Origin: Bog-473 sp963736525
GTDB taxonomy: Bacteria; Actinomycetota; Acidimicrobiia; Acidimicrobiales; RAAP-2
Assembly (NCBI GenBank): GCA_963736525.1
Contig: CAVTPF010000018.1
Coordinates: 215,887 to 279,886, forward strand
Reading direction: 5' to 3'
Length of the DNA: 64,000 nucleotides
The translations under genes and the position numbers were made by a program. This document shows, one piece after another, positions 45,044 through 54,020 of this stretch (its first letter is position 1; each line of letters begins with the position of its first letter). The notes under the pieces are model-generated. The model saw only the letters and a list, made by a program, of their open reading frames with translations. It was not told where the DNA came from and ran no database searches.

Positions 45044-46909
45044 ATGCAATACCGGCCCCCGACCGGCTCCATCCCGGACGCCCCGGGCTCCTACCAGTTC
45101 TACGACGCCGAGGGCCGCGTCCTCTACGTGGGCAAGGCCAAGTCCTTGCGCCACCGCCTGCCCAATTACTGGCAGGACTCGGCCAAGCTCATGCCGCGTA
45201 CGGCCCAGATGGTGGCCCAGGCCGACCACGTCGAGTGGGTCGTGGTGGACAGCGAGGTCGACGCGCTGATCCTCGAGCACTCGCTGATTCAGGCGCACCT
45301 GCCCCGCTACAACGTCCGGCTCAAGGACGACAAGAGCTACCCCTGGCTGGCGGTGACGCTGAACGAGGAGTGGCCGCGCCCCGCCGTGGTGCGCGGGCGC
45401 AAGCGCAAGGGTGTCCGCTACTTCGGCCCCTACGGCAACGCCGGCGCCATCCGGGCCACGCTCGACCTGCTGGTGCGCAGCTTCCCCGTACGCACGTGCT
45501 CGGACACGAAGTTCGCCCGCCACGAGCGGCTGGGCCGGCCCTGCCTGCTCTACGACATCGACCGCTGCTCGGGCCCGTGCGTTGGCGCCGTCGACCACGA
45601 CGCGTACGACGGGTACGTCACCGACCTCATGGGCTTCCTCTCGGGTGACACCGAGCCGGTGCTGGCCCGCCTGGAGGCCGAGATGCTGGCGGCGTCCGAC
45701 GAGCTCCAGTTCGAGCGGGCGGCGCGCCTGCGCGACCGGATCGCCGCCGTGCACAAGGCGGCCGAGACGCAGCAGATGGTGTCGGACCGCGCCGAGGACT
45801 TCGACGTCGTCGGACTGGCGGAGGACCCCCTGGAGGCGTCGGTGCAGATCTTCCGGGTGCGACGGGGCCGGGTGGTCGGGCACCGCGGCTTCGTGGCCGA
45901 GAAGGTCGAGGACCTGTCGGGTCCCGAGTTCATGGCGCTGGTCGTCTCCCAGGTGTACGGGGCCGACGGCGCCGAGGTGCCGCGTCGCGTCCTCGTTCCC
46001 GAGGATCCGACCGACCGGGAGGTGTTGGAGAGCTGGCTGCGCGCCGTGCGGGGCGGTCCGGTCGACATCGCCGTCCCCCGGCGCGGGGCCAAGCGCGCCC
46101 TGCAGGAGACGGTGACCCGGACGGCGAGCGAGGACCTGGCGCGGCACCGTCTGCGCCGGGCGGCCGACCACAACGCGCGGTCGAAGGCGTTGACCGAGCT
46201 GCAGAGCGCCTTGTCGCTCCGTGAGGCCCCGCTGCGCATTGAGTGCTACGACATGAGCCACCTGCAGGGGACGGACTACGTGGGCTCAATGGTGGTGTTC
46301 GAGGACGGGCTGGCCAAGCGGTCGGACTACCGGCGCTTCAAGGTGAAGTCGGTCCCGGGCAACGACGACTACGCGGCCATGGAGGAGGTGCTGACGCGCC
46401 GCCTCACCGCGCTGAAGGAGGAGCCGGGCACGGCGGCGAACGGGCGGCCGCGGCGCTTCGCCTACCGGCCGAACCTGATCGTGGTCGACGGCGGCAAGGG
46501 GCAGCTCGGGGTGGCCGAGCGGGTGGTCCGCGCGCTCGGGTTGGAAGGCGACATCGAACTGGCGTCGCTGGCCAAGCAGTTCGAGGAGGTGTACCGGCCG
46601 GGTTCGCCCGACCCGGTTCGCCTGCGACGCGGCTCGGACGCGCTCTACCTGCTGCAACGGGTGCGCGACGAGGCGCACCGCTTCGCCATCACCTTTCACC
46701 GGGAACGCCGCGGCAAGAGGATGACGCGCAGCATCCTCGACGACATCCCCGGCCTCGGGCCGTCCCGCAAGGCCCGCCTGGTCAAGGAGCTGGGGGGTGT
46801 CAACGCGGTGCGGGCGGCGACGCTCGAGCAGCTCCAGTCGCTCTCCTGGCTGCCCGACCGCGTCGGGCTCGCCGTGTACGAGGGAGTGCGCAAGGCTGGT
46901 AGCCGATGA
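45044..46909 (+). CDS. uvrC: Excinuclease ABC subunit C
   Basis: 621 residues from ATG 45044. N-terminal GIY-YIG nuclease (GSYQFYDAEGRVLYVGKAKS) cuts 3' of the lesion. A zinc-type cysteine cluster (CLLYDIDRCSGPC) and a UVR motif (ASDELQFERAARLRDRI) follow, then the RNase H-like 5' nuclease with ECYDMSHLQGTD and VDGGKGQL, and HhH motifs (IPGLGPSRKARLV). It heads the run uvrC-rapZ-yvcK, joined by 4-base stop/start overlaps. Confidence 0.97.
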   Translation: MQYRPPTGSIPDAPGSYQFYDAEGRVLYVGKAKSLRHRLPNYWQDSAKLMPRTAQMVAQADHVEWVVVDSEVDALILEHSLIQAHLPRYNVRLKDDKSYPWLAVTLNEEWPRPAVVRGRKRKGVRYFGPYGNAGAIRATLDLLVRSFPVRTCSDTKFARHERLGRPCLLYDIDRCSGPCVGAVDHDAYDGYVTDLMGFLSGDTEPVLARLEAEMLAASDELQFERAARLRDRIAAVHKAAETQQMVSDRAEDFDVVGLAEDPLEASVQIFRVRRGRVVGHRGFVAEKVEDLSGPEFMALVVSQVYGADGAEVPRRVLVPEDPTDREVLESWLRAVRGGPVDIAVPRRGAKRALQETVTRTASEDLARHRLRRAADHNARSKALTELQSALSLREAPLRIECYDMSHLQGTDYVGSMVVFEDGLAKRSDYRRFKVKSVPGNDDYAAMEEVLTRRLTALKEEPGTAANGRPRRFAYRPNLIVVDGGKGQLGVAERVVRALGLEGDIELASLAKQFEEVYRPGSPDPVRLRRGSDALYLLQRVRDEAHRFAITFHRERRGKRMTRSILDDIPGLGPSRKARLVKELGGVNAVRAATLEQLQSLSWLPDRVGLAVYEGVRKAGSR

Positions 46910-47769
46910 GCGAGTTCGCCGTGGTGACGGGGATGTCCGGCGCGGGGCGCTCCACCGCGGCCGCGGCGCTCGAGGACGTGGGCTGGTTCGTCATCGACAA
47001 CCTGCCTCCGGGGCTGATCATGAGGATGGCCGAGATGGTGGACCGCCCGGGATCGGGCATTGAGCGGGTCGCCCTGGTCATCGGCCGCGGCGGCAGCGAC
47101 ACGGGCCCGGAGTACTTCGACGACCTGCCCGACGTCCTCGACGAGCTGCGCGCCACGCGCCGGCGGGTGCGCGTCGTGTTCCTCGACGCGCCCGACGACG
47201 TCCTCGTGCGGCGCTACGAGGGGACGCGCCGTCGCCATCCCTTACCGGCGCGCGGGGTGGAGCAGTCCATCGCCAGCGAGCGCACGCTGCTCCAACCGGT
47301 GCGCGAGCGCGCCGACCTCCTGGTCGACACCGGCGAGCTCAATTCGAACCAGCTCCGGACCCGCATCCTCGAGGCGTTCGGCACCGCGGACGCGCCGCAC
47401 ATGCAGACGTCGGTGGTCTCGTTCGGCTACAAGCACGGGATCCCGCTCGACGTGGACGTGGTGTTCGACTGCCGCTTCCTGCCCAACCCGTTCTGGGTGG
47501 AGGAGCTGCGGCCCTACAGCGGCCTGGACAGTCCCGTGCGCGACTACGTCCTGGGCCAGCCGGAGTCGATCTCCTTCCTGGAGAAGGTGGACGACCTGTT
47601 GACGAGCATCCTGCCGGCCTTCGTCCGGGAGGGGAAGTCCTATCTCACCATCGCCATCGGGTGCACGGGCGGGCGGCACCGTTCGGTGACCCTGGCCGAG
47701 GAGCTGGCGGCCCGGCTCAGCGCGCACGGGCAGTCGGTGTCGGTGTTCCACCGGGACATCGACCGGTGA
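46906..47769 (+). CDS. rapZ: RapZ/YvcJ family nucleotide-binding protein
   Basis: 287 residues, ATGA overlap with uvrC. P-loop-like GMSGAGRSTAAAALED (Arg in place of the usual Lys, as often in actinobacteria), WFVIDNLPP, and the C-terminal domain with SFGYKHGIPLDVDVVFDCRF and IGCTGGRHRSV. In enterobacteria it is an RNase E adaptor for glucosamine-6-phosphate sRNA control; in Gram-positives the role is less clear. Confidence 0.93.
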   Translation: MSEFAVVTGMSGAGRSTAAAALEDVGWFVIDNLPPGLIMRMAEMVDRPGSGIERVALVIGRGGSDTGPEYFDDLPDVLDELRATRRRVRVVFLDAPDDVLVRRYEGTRRRHPLPARGVEQSIASERTLLQPVRERADLLVDTGELNSNQLRTRILEAFGTADAPHMQTSVVSFGYKHGIPLDVDVVFDCRFLPNPFWVEELRPYSGLDSPVRDYVLGQPESISFLEKVDDLLTSILPAFVREGKSYLTIAIGCTGGRHRSVTLAEELAARLSAHGQSVSVFHRDIDR

Positions 47770-48638
47770 GCGGCACGGGTCCGTCCGTCGTCGCCATCGG
47801 CGGCGGGCACGGCACCGCCGTCACGCTGAAGGCGGCGCGGCGCTATGCGGGCACCCTCACGGGCATCGTCTCGGTGGCCGACGACGGGGGAAGCAGCGGG
47901 CGCCTGCGCGAGCTGCTCAACGTGGTGGCGCTGGGCGACATCCGCAAGTGCCTGGTGGCGCTGGCCGAGGAGGACTCCGTGCTCGCGGCCGCGTTCGAGC
48001 GTCGCTTCGACGAGGGTGAGCTGGCCGGCCACGCGCTGGGGAACCTCATCTTGACCGGGCTGATCGACGCCACCGGCGATCTGGTGCTCGGCGTGCGCGA
48101 GGCGGCCCGGTTGCTGGGAGCGCAAGGCGACGTGGTGCCGGCCACGACCGAGCGCGTCGTGCTGAAGGCCGAGGCGGCCCGGGGAACCGTCGCCGGGCAG
48201 GTCGCCGTCATGGGCACCGGGGAGATCCGGACGGTCTCGCTGGTGCCCGGGGACGCGCTGCCCCCGCCACTGGCGTTGGAGCGAATCACAACGGCGGATC
48301 AAATCGTGATCGGCCCCGGATCGCTGTTCACCAGCGTGCTGGCCGCCGTGGCGGTGGGAGGGATCGCCGACGCGGTGGTGTCCTCCCAGGCCCAGGTCGT
48401 CTACGTCTGCAACCTGCGCCCGCAGGTCCCCGAGACGGAGGGGTACGACGTGGCGGCCCATATCGCGGCCCTGGCCAGGCATGATGTCACCGTGGACGTG
48501 GTGCTGTGTGACAGCATCCAGGGTATGGGCATCGGGGCGACGAATGTCACGGTGCACGATGTACCCCTGACGGGAGAGAACACACTGGTCCACAGCCCGG
48601 CCAAACTGGCGCAGGCCTTGTCGGGTCTGCTGGCATAG
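47766..48638 (+). CDS. yvcK: YvcK-family protein (gluconeogenesis factor, CofD-like)
   Basis: 290 residues from GTG 47766, GTGA overlap with rapZ. GGGHGTAVTLKAARRY and VSVADDGGSSGRLRELL are the UDP-sugar-binding signature of the family; GNLILTGLI and IGPGSLFTSVLAAV follow. Such proteins bind UDP-GlcNAc and influence cell-wall precursor and central carbon control. whiA, usually next, is missing: gap begins 31 bases downstream. Confidence 0.92.
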   Translation: MSGTGPSVVAIGGGHGTAVTLKAARRYAGTLTGIVSVADDGGSSGRLRELLNVVALGDIRKCLVALAEEDSVLAAAFERRFDEGELAGHALGNLILTGLIDATGDLVLGVREAARLLGAQGDVVPATTERVVLKAEAARGTVAGQVAVMGTGEIRTVSLVPGDALPPPLALERITTADQIVIGPGSLFTSVLAAVAVGGIADAVVSSQAQVVYVCNLRPQVPETEGYDVAAHIAALARHDVTVDVVLCDSIQGMGIGATNVTVHDVPLTGENTLVHSPAKLAQALSGLLA

Positions 48639-48669
48639 GTCGCCCGGGACCCCGAGAGGAAGGGACGAC

Positions 48670-49686
48670 ATGACGGTGCGGGTCGGTATCAATGGCTTCG
48701 GCCGCATCGGTCGGAACTTCCTGCGCGCCATCCTGGCCACCGGTGCCGACGTCGAGGTCGTCGGGGTCAACGATCTGACGTCCCCCGCCACGCTGGCACA
48801 CCTGTTGCGCTACGACTCGACGCATGGGCGGCTGCCGGTGCCCGTCGACGTGGAGGGCAGCGACCTCCTGGTGGGGGAACAGCGCATCCGCGTCATGGCG
48901 GAGCGTGAACCCGAGCAACTGCCGTGGGACAAGCTCGGCGCCACCGTGGTCATCGAGTCCACGGGGCGCTTCACCAGCCGGGCCGACGCCGCCGGCCACC
49001 TGCACGGCTCGGTGCAGCGGGTCGTCATTTCGGCGCCCTCGGGGGACGCCGACGCCACCTTCGTGATCGGCGTGAACGACGAGGACTTCGACCCCGAGAA
49101 GCACATCATCGTCTCCAACGCATCGTGCACGACCAACTGCTTCGTCCCCATGGTCAAGGTGGTGGACGACGGCTTCGACATCGTGAGCGGCCTGATGACG
49201 ACGGTGCACGCGTACACGAACGACCAGAACCTGCTGGACCTGACGCACAAGGACCTGCGGCGGGCGCGGGCCGGAGCCGTGAACATCGTCCCGACCTCGT
49301 CGGGGGCGGCCACGGCGACCAGCCTCGTGCTGGCCTCCATGGAGGGCCGTCTCGACGGCATGTCGCTGCGCGTGCCGCTGCCGGCGGGATCCATCACGGA
49401 CTTCACGGCGGTCGTGCAGGGCCATCCCGCCGTGGCCGACGTGAACGCCGCCTTCGCCGAGGCGGCGGCCAAACCGCCGCTCGACCGGGTGATGGACTAC
49501 ACCGACGAGCCCATCGTCTCGAGCGACATCGTGGGGTCGCCGGCCTCGTGCACCTTCGACGCCGGGCTGACGATGGTCATGGGGGTGAACGACGACCTCT
49601 CCCTCGTCAAGGTCTTCGGTTGGTACGACAACGAGTGGGGGTACTCGAACCGCCTGCTCGACCTGACCGTGTTGGTAGGCGGCTGA
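48670..49686 (+). CDS. gap: Glyceraldehyde-3-phosphate dehydrogenase, NAD type
   Basis: 338 residues from ATG 48670 with GAGAGGAAGGG upstream. NAD-binding GINGFGRIGRNFLRA, Asp35 in VNDLT (NAD rather than NADP preference), catalytic Cys153 in SNASCTTNC with His in TTVHAYTNDQ. First gene of the lower-glycolysis operon gap-pgk-tpiA-secG. Confidence 0.98.
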   Translation: MTVRVGINGFGRIGRNFLRAILATGADVEVVGVNDLTSPATLAHLLRYDSTHGRLPVPVDVEGSDLLVGEQRIRVMAEREPEQLPWDKLGATVVIESTGRFTSRADAAGHLHGSVQRVVISAPSGDADATFVIGVNDEDFDPEKHIIVSNASCTTNCFVPMVKVVDDGFDIVSGLMTTVHAYTNDQNLLDLTHKDLRRARAGAVNIVPTSSGAATATSLVLASMEGRLDGMSLRVPLPAGSITDFTAVVQGHPAVADVNAAFAEAAAKPPLDRVMDYTDEPIVSSDIVGSPASCTFDAGLTMVMGVNDDLSLVKVFGWYDNEWGYSNRLLDLTVLVGG

Positions 49687-49690
49687 GCCG

Positions 49691-50866
49691 ATGGACCCCC
49701 TGCGCGGCATCCCGCTCCTCGAGGACCTCCCGGATCTCAATGGGAAGCGTGTGCTGGTGCGGGTCGACTTCAACGTCCCCCTGCACATCGGTGTGCGGGG
49801 CAAGGCCACCGTGGCCGACGACTTCCGGATCACGGCCGCGCTGCCGACCCTGCACCGCCTGCTCGACGAGGGTGCCGAGGTCGTGGCCTGCTCGCACCTG
49901 GGCCGGCCGGCCGGGGCACCGGACCCCCGCTGGGAGATGGATCCCGTCCGGCAGCGGCTCGAGGTGCTGTGCCCGGGCGTCGGGCTGATGGAGAACCTGC
50001 GCTTCGACGCGGGGGAGAAGGCGGACGACCCCGCCTTCGTGCAACGGCTCATCGAGGGGTTCGACGCCTATGTCGACGAGGCATTCGGCGCCGCCCACCG
50101 GGCCCACGCCTCCATCGTGGGGCCGCCGGAATTCCTGCCCAGCGCGGCGGGACTGCGCTTCGCCCGGGAGGTCGAGGTGCTCGGCGGCCTCCTCGAGAAG
50201 CCGGCCCGGCCGTTCGTGGCCGTCGTCGGAGGCGCCAAGGTGGCCGACAAGCTCGAGGTGCTGAAGGTCCTGGCCGGCAAGGTCGACACGCTGGTGGTCG
50301 GCGGCGGCATGGCCTTCACGTTCCTGGCTGCCATGGGGCAGCACGTCGGGAGCTCGTTGTTCGACGAGGCGCACCTGGCGGACTGCCGGGCCCTCCTGGA
50401 CTCGGGCGTGCAGATCCTGCTCCCGACCGACACGAGGGCCCTGGAGCCCGGCGGGACGTTCGGTCCGTCCTCGGACGGGCACGGGCCGCGGGGGAGCGTC
50501 AAGGTCATTGAGGGGGACCTGCCCGACGGTTGGACCGGGCTCGACATCGGTCCCGACACCGCGGCGGCCTTCGCGGAGGTCGTGGCGGGCGCCGGCACGG
50601 TCCTGTGGAACGGGCCGCTCGGTGCCTTCGAGGACAAGCGCTTCGCCGGCGGGACGCGCATCGTGGCCGAGGCGGTGGCGCACAGCCCCGCCTTCACCGT
50701 GGTGGGCGGCGGCGACAGCGTCAGCGCGCTCGACGAGCTGGGGTTGGCCGGCCGGGTCGGGTACGTCTCGACCGGTGGGGGAGCGTCGCTCTCCTTCATA
50801 GAGCTCGAGGGCCATCTCCCCGGCATCGACGCCCTGCGCCGAGCTCCCAACGCGCCGCGGGGGTGA
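49691..50866 (+). CDS. pgk: Phosphoglycerate kinase
   Basis: 391 residues from ATG 49691, four bases after gap. N-terminal substrate-binding RVDFNVPL and SHLGRPAGAPDPRW; LRFDAGEKADD; C-terminal nucleotide-binding VVGGAKVADKLEVL and VVGGGDSVSALDELGL. Slightly shorter than most bacterial enzymes but all regions are present. Transfers phosphate from 1,3-bisphosphoglycerate to ADP. Confidence 0.97.
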   Translation: MDPLRGIPLLEDLPDLNGKRVLVRVDFNVPLHIGVRGKATVADDFRITAALPTLHRLLDEGAEVVACSHLGRPAGAPDPRWEMDPVRQRLEVLCPGVGLMENLRFDAGEKADDPAFVQRLIEGFDAYVDEAFGAAHRAHASIVGPPEFLPSAAGLRFAREVEVLGGLLEKPARPFVAVVGGAKVADKLEVLKVLAGKVDTLVVGGGMAFTFLAAMGQHVGSSLFDEAHLADCRALLDSGVQILLPTDTRALEPGGTFGPSSDGHGPRGSVKVIEGDLPDGWTGLDIGPDTAAAFAEVVAGAGTVLWNGPLGAFEDKRFAGGTRIVAEAVAHSPAFTVVGGGDSVSALDELGLAGRVGYVSTGGGASLSFIELEGHLPGIDALRRAPNAPRG

Positions 50867-51651
50867 CGCCGCGGCGCCCGCTGGTGAGCGGGAACTGGAA
50901 GATGCACCACGACCACATAGAGGCGCTGCACACCGTGCGCGACCTCGGGCTCCGCGTGAAGCCCGATGACGTGGCCCGAGTCGACGTGTCGGTGCACCCG
51001 CCCTTCACAGACCTGCGCACGGTGCAGACCTTGGTCGAGAAGGAGCGCATCCCCGTCGCACTCGGCGCTCAGCACTGCTCGGACGTGGACGAGGGACCGC
51101 GCACGGGGGAGATCAGCCCCCGCTTCCTGGCCCGGCTGGGCACCGTCTACGTGATCGTCGGGCACTCGGAGCGACGCACCCTGTTTGGCATGGACGACGC
51201 CACGGTGGCGGCGACGCTGCGGGCCGTCCTGCGCCACGGGATGACGCCGGTGCTGTGCGTGGGGGAGACGGAGGAGCAGCACGACCGGGGCCAGACCGAG
51301 GGTGTGCTGGAGACCCAGGTGCTGGCGGCGCTCTCGGGGCTGGCCGCCGAGGTGGTGGCCGGGCTGGTGGTCGCCTACGAGCCGATATGGGCCATCGGCA
51401 CGGGCAGGGCGGCGACCGCGGTCGACGCCGAGGACGCGTGCGTCTTCATCCGCTCGCTGGTGGAAAAGGTGGGTGGGGACGCCGCCGCGGCGAGCATCCG
51501 GATCCAGTACGGCGGCTCGGTGAATGCCGAGAACGCGACCGACCTGATGGCAGAGCCGGACGTGGACGGCCTCCTGGTCGGAGGGGCCAGCCTGGAGGCG
51601 GCCGGGTTCACCGACATCATTCGGGCCACCGCCGCCTGCTACCGTTCCTAG
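50863..51651 (+). CDS. tpiA: Triose-phosphate isomerase
   Basis: 262 residues from GTG 50863, overlapping the pgk stop (GTGA). Catalytic Lys in SGNWKMHHD, His in IVGHSERRTLF and Glu in VVAYEPIWAIGTG; phosphate loop IQYGGSVNAEN and GLLVGGASLE. Complete TIM barrel. Confidence 0.97.
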   Translation: MTPRRPLVSGNWKMHHDHIEALHTVRDLGLRVKPDDVARVDVSVHPPFTDLRTVQTLVEKERIPVALGAQHCSDVDEGPRTGEISPRFLARLGTVYVIVGHSERRTLFGMDDATVAATLRAVLRHGMTPVLCVGETEEQHDRGQTEGVLETQVLAALSGLAAEVVAGLVVAYEPIWAIGTGRAATAVDAEDACVFIRSLVEKVGGDAAAASIRIQYGGSVNAENATDLMAEPDVDGLLVGGASLEAAGFTDIIRATAACYRS

Positions 51652-51693
51652 GCCGAGCAGGGCGCACAGCGCCGCGAGTTGGAGGCTCTTCCG

Positions 51694-51942
51694 TTGTTGG
51701 CAACGCTGTCCGTGGTCACCTGGGTGTACATCGTCATCGAAGTGCTCGCCGCGCTCGGACTGATCTTCCTCATCCTGATGCACAGTGGGAAGGGGGGTGG
51801 CCTGTCCGACATGTTCGGCGGCAGCGTGGGGGCCGCCGCCCAGGGGTCGACGGTGGTGGAGCGGAACCTTGACCGCATCACGGTCACCGTGGCCATCATC
51901 TTCGCCTTGACGACGGTGACCCTGGATCTCCGGCTGCAGTGA
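51694..51942 (+). CDS. secG: Preprotein translocase subunit SecG
   Basis: 82 residues. The start is taken as TTG 51694 because GGAGG at 51681-51685 lies at good distance; TTG 51697 or 51679 are alternatives. Two membrane helices (TWVYIVIEVLAALGLIFLIL and TVTVAIIFALTTVTLDL) flank the cytoplasmic loop SGKGGGLSDMFGGS, which is characteristic of SecG. Last core gene of the glycolysis operon, as in other actinobacteria. Confidence 0.93.
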   Translation: MLATLSVVTWVYIVIEVLAALGLIFLILMHSGKGGGLSDMFGGSVGAAAQGSTVVERNLDRITVTVAIIFALTTVTLDLRLQ

Positions 51943-53756
51943 CCGGCCGGGGCCGACGCCCCCGGCCCAGTCGCTGGCTGGTCGCGACGGTCGGAGCATG
52001 CGCCCTGCTGGCCGCCGCCTGCGGCGGCGGCGGGGGCGGCAAGACGACGGTGACCTACGTCGGAGTGGCCGGCGGCAGGATCTCCTTCGGCATGACCGAG
52101 GCCGTGACGGGCTGCAACCCGAACACTCCCGCGGGCGACACCCCCGGCACGCAGACGGTGCTGGCCGCGGTGTTGCCCAGTCCCTTCCTGCCGGACGTGG
52201 TCAATGCCGACGGGCTGCCCACGTCCAATTCGGAGCTGATCGAGTCCGCCGAGCCGGTCAGCATCAATCCCCAGACGATCGTCTACACCTTGAACCCCAA
52301 GGCGGTGTGGTCGGACGGTGTGCCGATCACGGCGGACGACTTCAAGTACGCCTGGGAGATGCAGCGGGGTGACCCCGTGGTCTCGTCCCCCGACGTCACG
52401 AGCATCGCGGGCTACCGAGACATCGCGTCGGTCACGGGCTCGGACGGCGGCCACACGGTCACTGTGAAGTTCAAGACGACGTTCGCCGACTGGCAGATGC
52501 TCTTCGACAACCTCGTCCCCGCGCACGTCATGGAGAAGGTGGGCTGGGACCCGAGCTGCTCGACGGTGAACCCCGCCATCGACCTGTCGGGCGGTCCCTT
52601 CAAGATCGGCTCGGTGTCGGGCCAGACGATCACGCTGGTGCGGAACCCCAAGTGGTGGGGGACCCCGGCCAATGCGAGCTCCATCACGGTTCACGTGGGC
52701 TCCTCGACCGAGCAGCTGGCCCAGTGGATGACCTCTGGGTACGTGCAGGTGGCGCAGCCCACGACGGTGACGCAGGGCTTCCTGACCCAGATGACCGGGC
52801 TCCCGGGCGCGGAGAGCGACGTCGACACGTCGGCGACCCTGCTCCAGCTCGACATGGCGAGCTCGCTCGACGCAACCCTGTCGCCGGACCTGCGGGTGGC
52901 CATCGCCCTTTCGATCAACCGCCAGGACCTGGTCAACCAGCAGGTGAGCTGGGCGGTGCCGGGGATCGCGGTGGCGAACAGCCACGTGTACGTGCAGGGC
53001 CAGCCGAACTACAAGCCCGCTGCCCCGACCGTCCCGACCACGACGATCCCGCCCGCGACGTCGTCGACTTCGACCACCGTGATCGGGGCGGGCGGCAGCG
53101 TGAACTTCCCGGTGACGCCGGTGCCCGCTCAGGCGGCGACGCTCATTCAGGCGTCCGGTCTCGTCCGCTCAGCAGGCGACACGTACTACCACTTCGCCTT
53201 CGGCGCGCCGTTCCAGTTGCACATGGTCTACGACGCCGACGACACCTGGGCGGCGTCCGCGGCGCCCGTGATCCGTAGCGAGCTCGATGCCGCCGGCCTC
53301 GACACCACCCTGTACCCGGCCGACGGCGCAGCGCAGGCCGGCCAGATCCTGGCCACGGGATTTGCCGACCTGGCGCTGCTGCCGGTGACCTTCACCCCGT
53401 ACATGAGCCAGACGCTCTCCTGGTACACGACGCTCCTCGGGCCGGCGGGTAAGAACGGGTCCCAGGACTGGACCGGCTACTCGAGCAGCCAGTTCGACCA
53501 GCTGCTGGAAAAGGCCTCCCAGCAGCTGAACCCCAACACGGCGGCCGGTTACTACAGCCAGGCCGACACGCAGCTGTGGGACGAAATGGTCTCGCTGCCG
53601 CTCTTCGCCGAGCCGGCTGCCCTGGTCTGGAGCCAGAGGATCGGAGGCGTCACGCCCACGCCCCGCAGTGACAGCCTGCTGTGGTTCGCCCAGCTGTGGG
53701 CCGTGCGAGTACCGGAGTCGACCAGCAACACGACGCCCTCGCTCCCGGGGCAGTAG
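51939..53756 (+). CDS. Oligopeptide-binding lipoprotein (solute-binding family 5)
   Basis: 605 residues from GTG 51939, overlapping secG (GTGA). A twin-Arg-free basic N-terminus, hydrophobic core and lipobox LLAAAC put the lipidated Cys at residue 28. The body has the two-lobed family 5 pattern (SGGPFKIGSVSGQTITLVRNP, LSPDLRVAIALSINRQDLVN). A Thr/Pro/Ser-rich insert near residues 366-385 separates two lobes. No transporter genes adjoin it; the opp operon at 12.9-16.7 kb lacks a binding protein, so they may work together. Confidence 0.9.
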   Translation: MTGRGRRPRPSRWLVATVGACALLAAACGGGGGGKTTVTYVGVAGGRISFGMTEAVTGCNPNTPAGDTPGTQTVLAAVLPSPFLPDVVNADGLPTSNSELIESAEPVSINPQTIVYTLNPKAVWSDGVPITADDFKYAWEMQRGDPVVSSPDVTSIAGYRDIASVTGSDGGHTVTVKFKTTFADWQMLFDNLVPAHVMEKVGWDPSCSTVNPAIDLSGGPFKIGSVSGQTITLVRNPKWWGTPANASSITVHVGSSTEQLAQWMTSGYVQVAQPTTVTQGFLTQMTGLPGAESDVDTSATLLQLDMASSLDATLSPDLRVAIALSINRQDLVNQQVSWAVPGIAVANSHVYVQGQPNYKPAAPTVPTTTIPPATSSTSTTVIGAGGSVNFPVTPVPAQAATLIQASGLVRSAGDTYYHFAFGAPFQLHMVYDADDTWAASAAPVIRSELDAAGLDTTLYPADGAAQAGQILATGFADLALLPVTFTPYMSQTLSWYTTLLGPAGKNGSQDWTGYSSSQFDQLLEKASQQLNPNTAAGYYSQADTQLWDEMVSLPLFAEPAALVWSQRIGGVTPTPRSDSLLWFAQLWAVRVPESTSNTTPSLPGQ

Positions 53757-53844
53757 CCCGCGACGAGCGCGAGCCTGTTCAGGCGGACGGTCTCGCGACT
53801 GCGTTTCGGCAGCGAAACCTCTTTGGCCCAGAGAGCAAGCCCGG

Positions 53845-53870
53845 AAACCGACGGTCCTCTCCGTCGGGGC
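53845..53870 (+). terminator. Hairpin downstream of the binding-protein gene
   Basis: CCGACGG (53848-53854) and CCGTCGG (53861-53867) form a perfect seven-base stem around TCCTCT, 90 bases after the stop of the lipoprotein gene and before tRNA-Leu. No U tract. Confidence 0.45.
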
Positions 53871-53936
53871 CAGCGCCGAAGCGGAACACCTGGCACGCGC
53901 TACGATCTCCGGACGCTGCATTCCAGTTGCAACCCG

Positions 53937-54020
53937 GTCGGAGTGGCGGAATAGGCAGACGCGCCAGCTTGAGGGGCTGGTGCCCGCAAGGGCGTGGGGG
54001 TTCAAGTCCCCCCTCCGACA
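53937..54020 (+). tRNA. tRNA-Leu(GAG)
   Basis: Acceptor GTCGGAG pairs with CTCCGAC, discriminator A at 54020. Anticodon arm CCAGC-TTGAGGG-GCTGG gives GAG, reading CUC. Long variable arm GCCCGCAAGGGC and T arm GGGGG-TTCAAGT-CCCCC. A TACGAT around 53902 could be the -10 box. The 3' end (T arm and acceptor) is overlapped by the last codons of the opposite-strand recombinase, marking this gene as the integration site. Confidence 0.95.
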
